A DNA stretch of 42,118 bases from contig NZ_LBMD01000034.1 of NCBI RefSeq assembly GCF_001293645.1, forward strand, positions 1 through 42,118, given 5' to 3'. Of this stretch, positions 23,300 to 31,004 are shown piece after piece. A program made the position numbers and the translations under genes. Each line of letters begins with the position of its first letter. The stretch's first letter is position 1. This DNA comes from Bacillus sp. CHD6a. GTDB lineage: Bacteria; Bacillota; Bacilli; Bacillales; Bacillaceae_I. The notes under the pieces are model-generated. The model was not told the DNA's origin. It saw only the letters and a program-made list of their open reading frames with translations, and searched no databases.

Positions 23300-24679
23300 A
23301 TGGAGAATACTGAACATCAAGATAAAAGCAAAAACCAGACCAGAAATGGCCTCTATCAAACCATGTGGAGATGGCATTTTTATGCTGGAATTATTTTTGC
23401 TCCTTTTTTAATCATCCTGGCATTTAGTGGTGCCGTTTACTTATTTAAACCTCAGATTGAATCCTATTTGTATCAGGATCTTTATTATGTGGAAGAAACA
23501 AAAGCGACAACCTTTTCTGTAAATGCACAAGCTGAAAAAGTTCGCGAAGAATATCCTGATGCTTCCATTAGCAGAGTGTCCATTTTGGATGAAGAAGATC
23601 GTACAACTAAGTTTTCTACCATACAAGATGGGCAACCTGTCAGTGTTTTTGTAGATCCCTATTCCGGTAAGGTATTGGGAGATCTTCCTGTTGAGAAAGA
23701 ATGGATGACGATCTTTGTGAAATTGCACAGTGAATTGCTTATAGGAGGGACTGTAGCGAACCGTATTGTGGAGCTTGCGGCTTGCTGGGCCATTATTCTT
23801 ATACTAACAGGACTCTATATTTGGTGGCCTCGCAACCGTGCCTCCATTTGGGGAACCATTCTTCCAAGATTAAGAAGCAAAGGCCGTGTGTTCTGGCGTG
23901 ACATGCATGCAGTACCAGCATTCTGGCTGTCTATTGGACTTTTAGTCTTAATTTTGACAGGTCTACCATGGTCAGGTGTCATGGGAGAACAAATTAATCG
24001 GTTGGCAACAGCGACGAATACCGGATATCCCGCTTTCTCTTTTAGCTTTGGACCGAAGCCAGAATCTGTTACGGTGACAAAGGATGTTGCAGAAGATGTA
24101 CCATGGGCTACTGAGAATGTGCCCGTTCCTGCTTCGGAAAATAATCAATATGTCCCATTAACTCTAAATGATGCAGCAGGAATTGCAGAGATGAAAGATG
24201 TTCAAAAGCCATATTCCATCTCCATGCCTCAAGGGGAAACGGGAGTGTTTACCATTTCTACTTCCCACTCCAAGCCCTTTGATAATGCTACGTTGCATGT
24301 GGATCAATATAGTGGAGCGGTACTGACAGATGTCAGGTATGCGGATTATGGATGGATGGGGAAAGCAATTACGCTTGGAATCGCCCTCCACGAAGGAAAA
24401 TTATTCGACTTTGCTAACCAACTGATAGGCCTTTTACTATGTATCGGACTTATTGGAATGATGGTAAGCTCCCTGATTATGTGGCGAAAAAGGAAACCGG
24501 AAAACAGTTCAGGTGCACCAGGTCGACACGTGGATATCAAGATAAAAAGGGCTGTTACCATTATTATGCTGCTTCTAGGACTGGTCATGCCGTTGGTTGG
24601 AATCTCTATTATTGTGATACTTTTATTAGATAAGCTTGTATTTGTTAGAATAAAACGTCTAAAAGCCTGGTTAGGGTAA
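23300..24679 (+). CDS. PepSY-domain membrane protein
   Basis: A 459-residue PepSY-associated transmembrane protein with four membrane segments: about residues 25-50 (an Arg/His-containing WRWHFYAGIIFAPF entry), 150-170, 205-225 and 375-400. A further hydrophobic stretch lies near the C-terminus. Two PepSY modules sit outside. WRWHFYAG and the histidines in helices recall the haem-binding ferric-reductase-like relatives. ATG at 23300 has AAGGAG seven bases upstream; an in-frame ATG at 23294 is too close to it. It is followed by the FixH-like lipoprotein and has the same operator box as the two-component operon. A metal-reduction or metal-handling role is an inference. Confidence 0.85.
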   Translation: MENTEHQDKSKNQTRNGLYQTMWRWHFYAGIIFAPFLIILAFSGAVYLFKPQIESYLYQDLYYVEETKATTFSVNAQAEKVREEYPDASISRVSILDEEDRTTKFSTIQDGQPVSVFVDPYSGKVLGDLPVEKEWMTIFVKLHSELLIGGTVANRIVELAACWAIILILTGLYIWWPRNRASIWGTILPRLRSKGRVFWRDMHAVPAFWLSIGLLVLILTGLPWSGVMGEQINRLATATNTGYPAFSFSFGPKPESVTVTKDVAEDVPWATENVPVPASENNQYVPLTLNDAAGIAEMKDVQKPYSISMPQGETGVFTISTSHSKPFDNATLHVDQYSGAVLTDVRYADYGWMGKAITLGIALHEGKLFDFANQLIGLLLCIGLIGMMVSSLIMWRKRKPENSSGAPGRHVDIKIKRAVTIIMLLLGLVMPLVGISIIVILLLDKLVFVRIKRLKAWLG

Positions 24680-24698
24680 GAAAGGTGTCTTGTTTATA

Positions 24699-25169
24699 AT
24701 GAAGAAATTATGGTTTGTTGTTCCGTTTTTATTATTGTTGGTCGGGTGTACAAGTGCACCGGAAGAAGAAACATCACTGGAAATTGTAGAGGTTCAAATG
24801 GAACTTCCGGAAAATGTGCAAGCACAAGAGGAAGTTGCAGTTAAAACCTTAGTAACGCAAGGTGATGAAAAAGTGGAAGATGCAAAAGAAGTGCAATTTG
24901 AGATTTGGAATGTAGAAAAAGGAAAAGAAAACAGTGTCCTACTGGATGCGGAACATGTTGGTGATGGGGTTTACGAAGTGAATCATTCCTTTGAAGATAA
25001 AGGAGTGTACCGAGTACAATCCCATGTGACCGCTCGTGACATGCATGTGATGCCTACCAAGCAAATGGTAGTAGGGGATCTGAGTCAAGAAGAAATTGAC
25101 GCTATCTTGGCAAGTGAAGTGGAAGAGGAAGAACATGAAGATCATGGAGATCATGATCATCATCATTAA
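24699..25169 (+). CDS. FixH/YtkA-like lipoprotein with His-rich tail
   Basis: A 156-residue lipoprotein (lipobox LVGC) with a beta-sandwich domain like the YtkA/FixH group and a C-terminal acidic-histidine tail (EEHEDHGDHDHHH) suited to binding copper, zinc or nickel. The HVTARDMHVMPT segment also carries His and Met residues typical of copper sites. The ATG at 24699 is chosen; an in-frame TTG at 24690 is closer to AAAGGTG and cannot be excluded. It is 19 bases after the PepSY gene, in the same operon. Metal delivery or scavenging at the cell surface is the likely role. Confidence 0.8.
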   Translation: MKKLWFVVPFLLLLVGCTSAPEEETSLEIVEVQMELPENVQAQEEVAVKTLVTQGDEKVEDAKEVQFEIWNVEKGKENSVLLDAEHVGDGVYEVNHSFEDKGVYRVQSHVTARDMHVMPTKQMVVGDLSQEEIDAILASEVEEEEHEDHGDHDHHH

Positions 25170-25177
25170 GAGTATCG

Positions 25178-25235
25178 AAGGGACAGGCACGTCGACCCAC
25201 ATATTATTATGTGAGTCGCGGTACCTGTCCCTTTC
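25178..25235 (+). terminator. GGGACAGG palindrome, copy 2, acting as terminator
   Basis: AAGGGACAGGCAC is matched by GTACCTGTCCCTTT across a loop of about 30 bases that has further pairing (GTCG-ACCCAC with GTGAGT-CGCG). It starts 9 bases after the lipoprotein stop. The outer arms are those of the repeat at 304-353, but the inner sequence differs. Confidence 0.6.
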
Positions 25236-25313
25236 ATTTTACCAAGGTACTTGAAAAACGACAGATGCGCGAAAAATTTTCCATTCTTATAGGAATAAAT
25301 GAATTTTTTTTAT

Positions 25314-25341
25314 TTGAAATACTTTACTATGTTAATAGAAT
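25314..25341 (+). promoter_or_regulatory. sigma-A promoter of the M15 peptidase gene
   Basis: TTGAAA (25314-25319) and TAGAAT (25336-25341) are 16 bp apart. The leader of about 150 nt carries AAAGGAGG at 25377-25384 with no start codon after it. Nothing else was recognised between 25236 and 25497. Confidence 0.55.
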
Positions 25342-25497
25342 ACCGAATGTAAATGCCAGTATTCAAAAAATAGAGTAAAGGAGGACTTCATACATACTTT
25401 TTATAATCTCTAATTCTAGCAATCAATCGTTGTCGCAGCTTCAGTTTTATTTGAACAAATCATTCAAAAAACTATTGTGATTGGGAGAGATGGAAAG

Positions 25498-26220
25498 ATG
25501 GTAAAAGTGTATCAGAAGATGTTGGCGTTCAGCTTTACTTTAATGTTTGGGTTGATTTTGTCCTTGGTAACGGCAGAAGAGGCTTCGGCATATAACTGGA
25601 CAAGAACTTTAAGTGAAGGTTCTAGTGGTTCGGATGTGCAGGAGTTACAGATTCGTGTAGCGGGTTGGGCAGCGGATTCACCTCAACAAACAGTTGTAAG
25701 TGTAGATGGACAGTTTGGAGCAGGAACAAAAGCTGCGGTCATACGTTTCCAACGTGCATATGGATTGACGGCAGATGGGGTAGTCGGACCACAGACGCAA
25801 GCCAAGTTAAATGAGTTGGAATCGCCAAATGGAACGAAACACTTCAATTACACTGAATTTTATTCTAAAGACGGAAGCGGATTTAACGGAGGGAATGTAT
25901 CGGCTGCTACTGTAAAAGAGAACGTGCGTCGAATGATGTACAAACTTGAGGCAGTCCGAGTAAAAATTGGAAACCGTTCAATGAATGTTAACTCCGGCTT
26001 TAGAAGCATCTCTCACAATCGCAATGTAGGAGGAGCATCCAATAGCCAACATACGTATGGGATTGCGGCAGACATCAGCGTATCTGGTGTGAGTACTACT
26101 ACTGTTCGAAATGCGGCAAAAAGCTCAGGATTCAGCGGAATCTACAGCGAAGGCAGCTTTACACATATGGATAGCCGAGTCGAGTATCCTTATGGCACGC
26201 AGTCTTGGTGGTGGGAATAA
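25498..26220 (+). CDS. secreted peptidoglycan-binding M15-family peptidase
   Basis: A 240-residue exported protein. A signal peptide ends at ASA (about residue 31), a peptidoglycan_binding_1 domain covers about 38-107 (GSDVQELQIR, VDGQFGAGTKAAVIRFQ, GVVGPQTQAKL) and an M15-type D,D-carboxypeptidase domain covers about 115-240. Zinc ligands are visible in SQHTYGIAADI (His and Asp) and FTHMDS (His). Such enzymes trim D-alanyl peptide bonds in the wall. The ATG at 25498 is preferred over an in-frame GTG at 25477, with GGGAGA nine bases upstream. It ends at a strong terminator. Confidence 0.87.
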   Translation: MVKVYQKMLAFSFTLMFGLILSLVTAEEASAYNWTRTLSEGSSGSDVQELQIRVAGWAADSPQQTVVSVDGQFGAGTKAAVIRFQRAYGLTADGVVGPQTQAKLNELESPNGTKHFNYTEFYSKDGSGFNGGNVSAATVKENVRRMMYKLEAVRVKIGNRSMNVNSGFRSISHNRNVGGASNSQHTYGIAADISVSGVSTTTVRNAAKSSGFSGIYSEGSFTHMDSRVEYPYGTQSWWWE

Positions 26221-26227
26221 GTAATAA

Positions 26228-26263
26228 AAAGGGGGGCTTATCATTTCGGTAAGCCCCCTTTTC
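26228..26263. terminator. bidirectional terminator between M15 peptidase and MEDS gene
   Basis: GGGGGCTTA and TAAGCCCCC form a 9-bp stem around a 9-base loop, with A/T runs on both sides. It begins within 10 bases of the peptidase stop and abuts the stop of the minus-strand gene. Confidence 0.85.
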
Positions 26264-26833
26264 TCAGCCTTTTATAGTAGGTTTGTAGAAATCTGATTCA
26301 ACCAATTTATCTTCCACTAGTATATAGGGGTGTGTTTCTAATAATATATTTCTTAGATAATCCGGCATTTTAGCTCCTTCATAAGCACACACCAAAGGAA
26401 AATCAAGCTGATGGACGGCATCATCCACAATACGCTCAAGGTCTTCCACGATATGCAAAGGACCGTCCATAGTTGCCCACTCTACATGTGCCCATGAGCG
26501 GAACGGAAGCTTTTTATCTACTAAATGCTGAACACTACTTACGAAGTAATTATAGATGGCCGGGGGATGGTAACTTCCACTAGAAAAATAGAAATCAAAA
26601 TTGTTCACCCATTGAACTAACGTCATTTGCTCTTCTGATAAGCAAGTTCTCAGCTTCTGTTTTAGCATGGGATAAATCCGTTGATTTTCAATAACAATGA
26701 CATAATCTCCCGCAGCTACCCCAGATTGAACAAAATCTACTAACTTCTTCAAGTATTCTTCTCGTCCTTCATAGGAATAAAGAACATGGATATTTCTGTG
26801 CTCTTTAAACAGATCGTTCATTCTGTTTTTCAA
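26264..26833 (-). CDS. MEDS-domain protein (DcmR sensory-domain-like)
   Basis: A 189-residue soluble protein resembling the MEDS domain (methanogen/methylotroph DcmR sensory domain). It shows HVLYSYEGREEYLKKLVDFV and GDYVIVIENQRIYPML near the N-terminus and CAYEGAKMPDYLRNILLETHP near the C-terminus. Such domains in Bacilli often act with regulators or stand alone; the signal is unknown. The TTG at 26833 is chosen because GGGGTG lies six bases upstream, whereas the ATG at 26821 is too far from it. Its promoter region contains the heptanucleotide repeat at 26861-26899. Confidence 0.75.
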   Translation of the reverse strand: MKNRMNDLFKEHRNIHVLYSYEGREEYLKKLVDFVQSGVAAGDYVIVIENQRIYPMLKQKLRTCLSEEQMTLVQWVNNFDFYFSSGSYHPPAIYNYFVSSVQHLVDKKLPFRSWAHVEWATMDGPLHIVEDLERIVDDAVHQLDFPLVCAYEGAKMPDYLRNILLETHPYILVEDKLVESDFYKPTIKG

Positions 26834-26860
26834 GTAATCACCCCTTTATATCTTTTTTCT

Positions 26861-26899
26861 TACTACTTACTACTTACTACTTACTACTTACTACTTACT
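26861..26899. repeat. heptanucleotide tandem repeat (TACTACT)5
   Basis: Five exact tandem copies of TACTACT cover 26861-26895, then a partial unit and TACTACTA follow. It lies 28 bases upstream of the MEDS start codon on the minus strand, within the likely promoter or leader. Confidence 0.9.
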
Positions 26900-27055
26900 A
26901 TACTACTAGAAATCATAGGGAATAGCGATGGGTAGAGGATAGATAAATCTATTCCCCAATAGCAGGAAAAATCAACCACTTTATGGAATATATATAGGTT
27001 GGATTCATTTAAAAATAGAGAGGCTGTGAACATAAATATAGAGGGAGTTGTTGAG

Positions 27056-27334
27056 ATGCCATTTATCGTGATTGTATTGGTATTGTCTATTGGGTTGGGT
27101 GTCTTTCTAAGTCGGAAATATCATAATAAGGTGTTAATCATCTGGGGACTTATTACCATGCTTTCCATTGCGCCATTTTTCAGCTGGATTGTTGCAATGC
27201 TAGTTGCAGTAAATGCAGGAGATGGATTTGCCGGAGTGGCAGTTATGTGGTTAATGTTTCCGGTTTTGTTTTTGATCGGAGTTGGGATGGTAGGTGCTGG
27301 GGTGTATAAGAAGGTGACGGGGGAGAACCTGTAG
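27056..27334 (+). CDS. small three-helix membrane protein, 92 aa
   Basis: A 92-residue protein with three hydrophobic segments (about 2-18, 26-50 and 60-84) and a basic C-terminal end. The ATG at 27056 has GGGAG eight bases upstream; upstream in-frame TTG codons lack a ribosome site. No family was recognised. It is followed by the phased repeat array at 27400-27628. Confidence 0.55.
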   Translation: MPFIVIVLVLSIGLGVFLSRKYHNKVLIIWGLITMLSIAPFFSWIVAMLVAVNAGDGFAGVAVMWLMFPVLFLIGVGMVGAGVYKKVTGENL

Positions 27335-27399
27335 GGGGATTTAATCTTTTTTATTAATAATTGCACCAATTCTAGCCCAAATTCTCCTTTAAAAAATGG

Positions 27400-27628
27400 T
27401 TTGGACATTTTAGAGGCAGCTTCGGACATTTCGGCTACGTTTTAGAAGGTGGTTTGGACAATTATTTTGGGGCCTTCGGTCAATATATTAGTATGTTCGG
27501 TCATTTGAAAAATTGGTTCGGTCAATTTTCCCGAATCTTCGGTCAAATTTCAAAAATGTTCGGTCAACTTTCAAAAAACTTCGGTCAAAATCACGAAAAC
27601 TTCGGACATTTAACAAAATGTTGGTCCG
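27400..27628 (+). repeat. phased intergenic array 1: core TTCGGTCA every 21 bp
   Basis: Seven cores (TTCGGTCA six times, then TTCGGACA) start at 27475, 27496, 27517, 27538, 27559, 27580 and 27601, each exactly 21 bp apart. Looser copies TTTGGACA or TTCGGACA lie at 27400, 27421 and 27453, and a decayed one at about 27621. The 13-bp spacers are AT-rich and not conserved. The array ends just before the ribosome site of the gene at 27644. Confidence 0.95.
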
Positions 27629-27643
27629 AGGAAGGACAAAAAA

Positions 27644-27898
27644 ATGAGCAATATAGATAAAAGAAACCGTTTGGATGGATCACCTTTCAGCTACCGCGTC
27701 TCCAAGGACAATACCGTTTTCCTTGATTATGAAAACCGCCAAGTGAAAATTCTAAAAGGAAAAGAAGCGAATAAATTTCTTGAGAGGATGGAAGCTGCCG
27801 AGGGTGATAAAGCGAAACAATTGATAATGGCAAAAATAACAGGAAATTTCAAAAGAGGCAATGAGAGAAGTGCAGACTCTGATAAACAAAATAAGTAG
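27644..27898 (+). CDS. conserved hypothetical basic protein, 84 aa
   Basis: An 84-residue soluble, basic protein (NRLDGSPFSYRVSKDNTVFL, then KILKGKEANKFLERMEAA, then IMAKITGNFKRGNE). The composition and pattern match a small Bacillaceae family that I recall but cannot name. GAGGAAGG lies 8 bases before the ATG. It comes directly after phased array 1 and 21 bases before a small membrane protein. Confidence 0.7.
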   Translation: MSNIDKRNRLDGSPFSYRVSKDNTVFLDYENRQVKILKGKEANKFLERMEAAEGDKAKQLIMAKITGNFKRGNERSADSDKQNK

Positions 27899-27919
27899 GG
27901 AATAGGGGAGGAATTACAA

Positions 27920-28198
27920 TTGAATCTAAAAATCCGTTGGGTAGTCTCTATCTTACTGGTCATTTTCACGATTTTATTTATTTCAAAAGGTCTCCAACTT
28001 TGGTCATACGGATCAAATGTTGATGGAGGAGGTATTGGAGTGTATTTCCTAGGATTGGAAATTAACGATAAAGTATTAGAAGTCAACATCCCAGTTTATG
28101 CGATTGGATTCTTTATTGCAGGGCTATCCACATTACTAATGAGCATAATAAATATTACAAGATTAATATTAAAGTTAACTTCACGGACGGCAGTTTAA
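27920..28198 (+). CDS. small two-helix membrane protein, 92 aa
   Basis: A 92-residue protein with two transmembrane segments (about 7-27 and 56-82) and a Gly-rich outer loop. The TTG start at 27920 is supported by GGGAGG eight bases upstream. It follows the 84-residue protein closely, so the two are probably cotranscribed. Function is unknown. Confidence 0.6.
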   Translation: MNLKIRWVVSILLVIFTILFISKGLQLWSYGSNVDGGGIGVYFLGLEINDKVLEVNIPVYAIGFFIAGLSTLLMSIINITRLILKLTSRTAV

Positions 28199-28217
28199 TA
28201 ACTGGGGAATTTCATTT

Positions 28218-28331
28218 ATGAAAAAGAATCTAATCATACTACTCTCTCTAATTGGTATTCTTCTCTTGCTGCACTCAACTCCCCACACGGCTCTAAGTAC
28301 CTACGTCTTTTTCAGAGGCTATCCCTTGTAA
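28218..28331 (+). CDS. very small exported or membrane peptide, 37 aa
   Basis: A 37-codon frame with a Lys-Lys N-terminus and a hydrophobic segment, then HSTPHTALSTYVFFRGYPL. GGGG lies 10 bases before the ATG. The C-terminal TPxxAxxxYxFFxGxP pattern resembles the start of longer small proteins I recall from Bacilli, so it may be a truncated remnant. A terminator follows 16 bases later. Confidence 0.35.
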   Translation: MKKNLIILLSLIGILLLLHSTPHTALSTYVFFRGYPL

Positions 28332-28346
28332 AATGAGAGACATACG

Positions 28347-28375
28347 CATCGGGGGACCTCCGATGTTTTTATTTT
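28347..28375 (+). terminator. terminator before the MFS gene
   Basis: CATCGG (28347-28352) pairs with CCGATG (28360-28365), and TTTTTATTTT follows. It closes the 27644-28331 group. Confidence 0.8.
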
Positions 28376-28402
28376 GAGTGATTATTAGAAAAGGGTGATC
28401 GC

Positions 28403-29617
28403 ATGTCTTCTTGGAAGTACCCCGTCTTATTGATTTCCGGAATCGGTATATCTTATTTGGGGAGTTGGATTTACTTAATCGCACTAAATATATCCATTTT
28501 AACTATGACTGGTTCTGCAGCGGCGGTTGCGGGATTATACATAATCAGGCCTATCGCGATTTTATTAACCAATACGTGGGCTGGAAGTGTCATTGATAGG
28601 GTGAACAAAAGGAAGCTGATGATCTGGGTGGATGTTGCTCGTGGGGGATTGGTGTTCCTCATTCCATTCATTGATTCCCTTTGGACTATCTACTTTATTT
28701 TATTAATGATCAATATGGTCGGGGCATTTTTTGGTCCGAGTTCTTCTGTCTACATAACGAAACTTATTCCAATCACCGAACGTAAAAGATTTAACTCATT
28801 CATGAGCATGACAAGTTCTGGGGCATTCCTTTTGGGACCGGCTATTGCCGGATTCTTAATCCTGTATGTGAGTACAGACATTTGTATCATAATCAATGCT
28901 GTAACGTTTTTAGTATGTGCATTCTTCATTTTCTTGCTGCCGGATGTGGATGAAAAGATGGAAAGCGTGCGGGAACCTATCCGTTTTGCTACGCTGTTGA
29001 GAGATTGGATTGTAGTTAAGGATTTCTCCAAGAAAGCCAGATTTTTCATAACCGTCTATCTCTTGTTTCAATCTGCTATGCTACTCGGATTTGCTTTGGA
29101 TTCGCAAGAGGTGACTTTTATCAAACAAGTCCTAGAATTGTCCGACCGTGATTATGGATTAATTGTTAGTCTAACTGGACTCGGGGCCTTGGGCGGTGCG
29201 TTTGTGTCGGCACTCGTCGCAAAAAAAGTGCCATTAAAGGTTTATTTGGGAGTCGGCATGTTTTTAACCTCAGTGGGATATTTAGCCTTCTATGCATCTT
29301 ATAACTTTTTAACCGCTACCGCTGCCTTTGTTTTCCTCGGTTTCTTTATGGCATTTGCCAATGCAGGGTACGCGACATTTTTCCAGAACACTGTCCCTGT
29401 TGACATCATGGGAAGATTCGCGAGTTTAACAGAAATGTTCCAAGGTATCGTACAAATAGTACTTACCTTGCTCCTGGGATTTGCAGCTGAAGTGTTCACT
29501 TTACAACTTGTATGCTTGATATTTTCAGCTGTATCTACCCTTTTTGCATTAGGTTTATTACTTACTATTTTAAGACCGTCGAAAGCAAGTTATTTTAGCG
29601 AAGAGATTTCCGTTTAA
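28403..29617 (+). CDS. MFS transporter (DHA3-like)
   Basis: A 404-residue protein with 12 predicted transmembrane segments. The loop between segments 2 and 3 keeps the family pattern (AGSVIDRVNKRKLM). It resembles the DHA3 group of drug efflux and unknown-substrate MFS proteins, but it is not a close copy of the pump at 4395-5705. AAAGGGTGA precedes the ATG. The histidine-phosphatase pseudogene starts 12 bases downstream, so they were probably an operon. Confidence 0.87.
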   Translation: MSSWKYPVLLISGIGISYLGSWIYLIALNISILTMTGSAAAVAGLYIIRPIAILLTNTWAGSVIDRVNKRKLMIWVDVARGGLVFLIPFIDSLWTIYFILLMINMVGAFFGPSSSVYITKLIPITERKRFNSFMSMTSSGAFLLGPAIAGFLILYVSTDICIIINAVTFLVCAFFIFLLPDVDEKMESVREPIRFATLLRDWIVVKDFSKKARFFITVYLLFQSAMLLGFALDSQEVTFIKQVLELSDRDYGLIVSLTGLGALGGAFVSALVAKKVPLKVYLGVGMFLTSVGYLAFYASYNFLTATAAFVFLGFFMAFANAGYATFFQNTVPVDIMGRFASLTEMFQGIVQIVLTLLLGFAAEVFTLQLVCLIFSAVSTLFALGLLLTILRPSKASYFSEEISV

Positions 29618-29629
29618 TAAGGGGGAGAT

Positions 29630-30184
29630 ATGTTGACTAATTTGTATTTTATTAGGCATGCTGATTCCATTTACACACCTGATGAATGGGAGCGGCCCTT
29701 ATCAGAAAAAGGTTACAGAGATGCTGAGAAAATACTAGCTTTCATTCAACCTGACAATATTGATGTGGTAGTTTCCAGTCCTTATAAAAGAGCTGTTCAA
29801 ACAGTGGAAGGCGTGGCGAAACACTATAATCTGGAGATTGAGATCTTTGAGGACATGAAAGAACGCAAGTTGACAGCTAAGCCTGCTACAGATTTCACAG
29901 CTGCCATCACAAAAGTCTGGTAGGAACCGAACTTTGCATGGAAAGGCGGAGAATCTAATTTGGAGGCACAGGCTAGGGGTGTGAAGGTCATTCATCATCT
30001 ACTTAAAAAGTACGAAGGAAAGAATATAGCGATCGGAACGCATGGAAACATCATGGTACTAATCATGAACTATTTTGACAAACAGTATGATTTCTCATTT
30101 TGGAATAGTTTGGACATGCCAGATATTTACAAGCTAACTTTTGATGGAGATGTGTTGGTTAGGGTAAGGCGGTTGTGGAATTAA
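29630..30184 (+). pseudogene. histidine phosphatase family gene with an in-frame nonsense codon
   Basis: The phosphoglycerate-mutase-like RHAD motif (residues 9-12) opens a 98-codon frame that stops at TAG (29921-29923) after KVW. The same frame continues immediately with EPNFAWKGGESNLEAQARGVKV and the second catalytic histidine block GTHGNIMVLIMN, to a stop at 30182-30184. Without that single codon it would be one complete protein of 184 residues. GGGGGAG precedes the ATG. A point mutation (for example CAG or GAG to TAG) or a sequencing error explains this; both fragments alone lack a full active site. Confidence 0.8.
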
Positions 30185-30214
30185 ACAGTAGAATGAAGAA
30201 GGTGTGGGGGATAT

Positions 30215-30289
30215 ATGTTATTACATACTGAAGTTTTTGGAGATGGAGAACCAATCGTCTTTTTACATACAGGCTTGCAGCGTGGTTAG
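30215..30289 (+). pseudogene. N-terminal stub of an alpha/beta hydrolase
   Basis: The 24-codon frame (MLLHTEVFGDGEPIVFLHTG then LQRG and stop) is the typical first strand and oxyanion segment of an alpha/beta hydrolase (GxGxPIVFLHTG). Nothing further of the enzyme is found before the next gene, so the rest was deleted or replaced by the phased array that begins 70 bases on. A GTGGGGGA ribosome site is still present. Confidence 0.65.
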
Positions 30290-30364
30290 TGCAAGTAATT
30301 AGTGAAAATAGCCTTTAATCGGAAGGAGCCTACCTCAACCTGAGAGGGAGCAGAGTGTCAGGGC

Positions 30365-30463
30365 AATATATCAAGAAATCTGGCAATATATCAATAATTC
30401 TCGAAAATATATCAATAAAATTTAGGATATATCAAGAAATCTAGGGATTTATCAATAAATCAA
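30365..30463 (+). repeat. phased intergenic array 2: core TATCAA every 20-21 bp
   Basis: TATCAA cores start at 30369, 30389, 30410, 30430 and 30450, so the steps are 20, 21, 20 and 20. Four cores are extended to ATATATCAA. Between them sit degenerate AAATCT-like spacers. The array ends just before the ribosome site of the GNAT gene at 30483. Confidence 0.9.
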
Positions 30464-30482
30464 CCGAGAGGGTGTGTAATCA

Positions 30483-31004
30483 GTGAAGCCTACCGGAACC
30501 AAGTATCAGCCTATTACACTAAGAGCCCTTCTAATTGAAGATTTCCCTGTAGTAGTAAAATGGAGCAAAGATAATGCGTTCTGCCTTGCGAATGGATGGG
30601 CAATTGGTAGAAACGAGGATGAACTTTCTTCATGGTGGGACAATTGTGTACAGAACCCGTCCCAAACCTTTTTAAGATTAGGAATCCTATATGAATCAAG
30701 GTTAATTGGATATGCAGATCTGGCATACATCAAAGCTAATAGCGCCGAGCTTGGCATCGCAATAGGGGACAGCAAAGTATGGGGACATGGAGTCGGTACG
30801 GAAGCTTTGAAGCAATTAATGAACTATGCAACCGAAGAGTTTGGCATTGAACATTTTGATGTAGAAACGCATAAAGCCAACACGCGCCCAAGAAAAATGC
30901 TAGAGAAACTAGAATTCATGGAGATTAGTAGAATTGGGTCTGAAGTATACATGGGGATAGAAAGTCAGTTGATTCAGTATAGATATAACAGGGGGAATAA
31001 ATAA
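30483..31004 (+). CDS. GNAT-family N-acetyltransferase
   Basis: A 173-residue acetyltransferase of the RimJ/RimL type. It shows ITLRALLIEDFPVVVKW at the start, the acetyl-CoA loop in GIAIGDSKVWGHGVGTEAL and VETHKANTRPRKMLEKLEF. The GTG start at 30483 is preceded by GAGAGGGTG. Its stop overlaps the NUDIX start (TAATG), so the genes are coupled. The substrate is unknown. Confidence 0.85.
   Translation: MKPTGTKYQPITLRALLIEDFPVVVKWSKDNAFCLANGWAIGRNEDELSSWWDNCVQNPSQTFLRLGILYESRLIGYADLAYIKANSAELGIAIGDSKVWGHGVGTEALKQLMNYATEEFGIEHFDVETHKANTRPRKMLEKLEFMEISRIGSEVYMGIESQLIQYRYNRGNK

Noticed and set aside
27400-27628. CRISPR array
   Set aside because: Core length (8 bp) and spacers (13 bp) are far below those of CRISPR repeats and spacers, and no cas genes are present.
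27454-27660. A 68-codon open frame with heptad FGQxSKx repeats across array 1
   Set aside because: It is open only because the 21-bp period is a multiple of three and the core lacks stops. The start would be a TTG with no usable ribosome site, and the other two arrays break frame with 20-bp steps.
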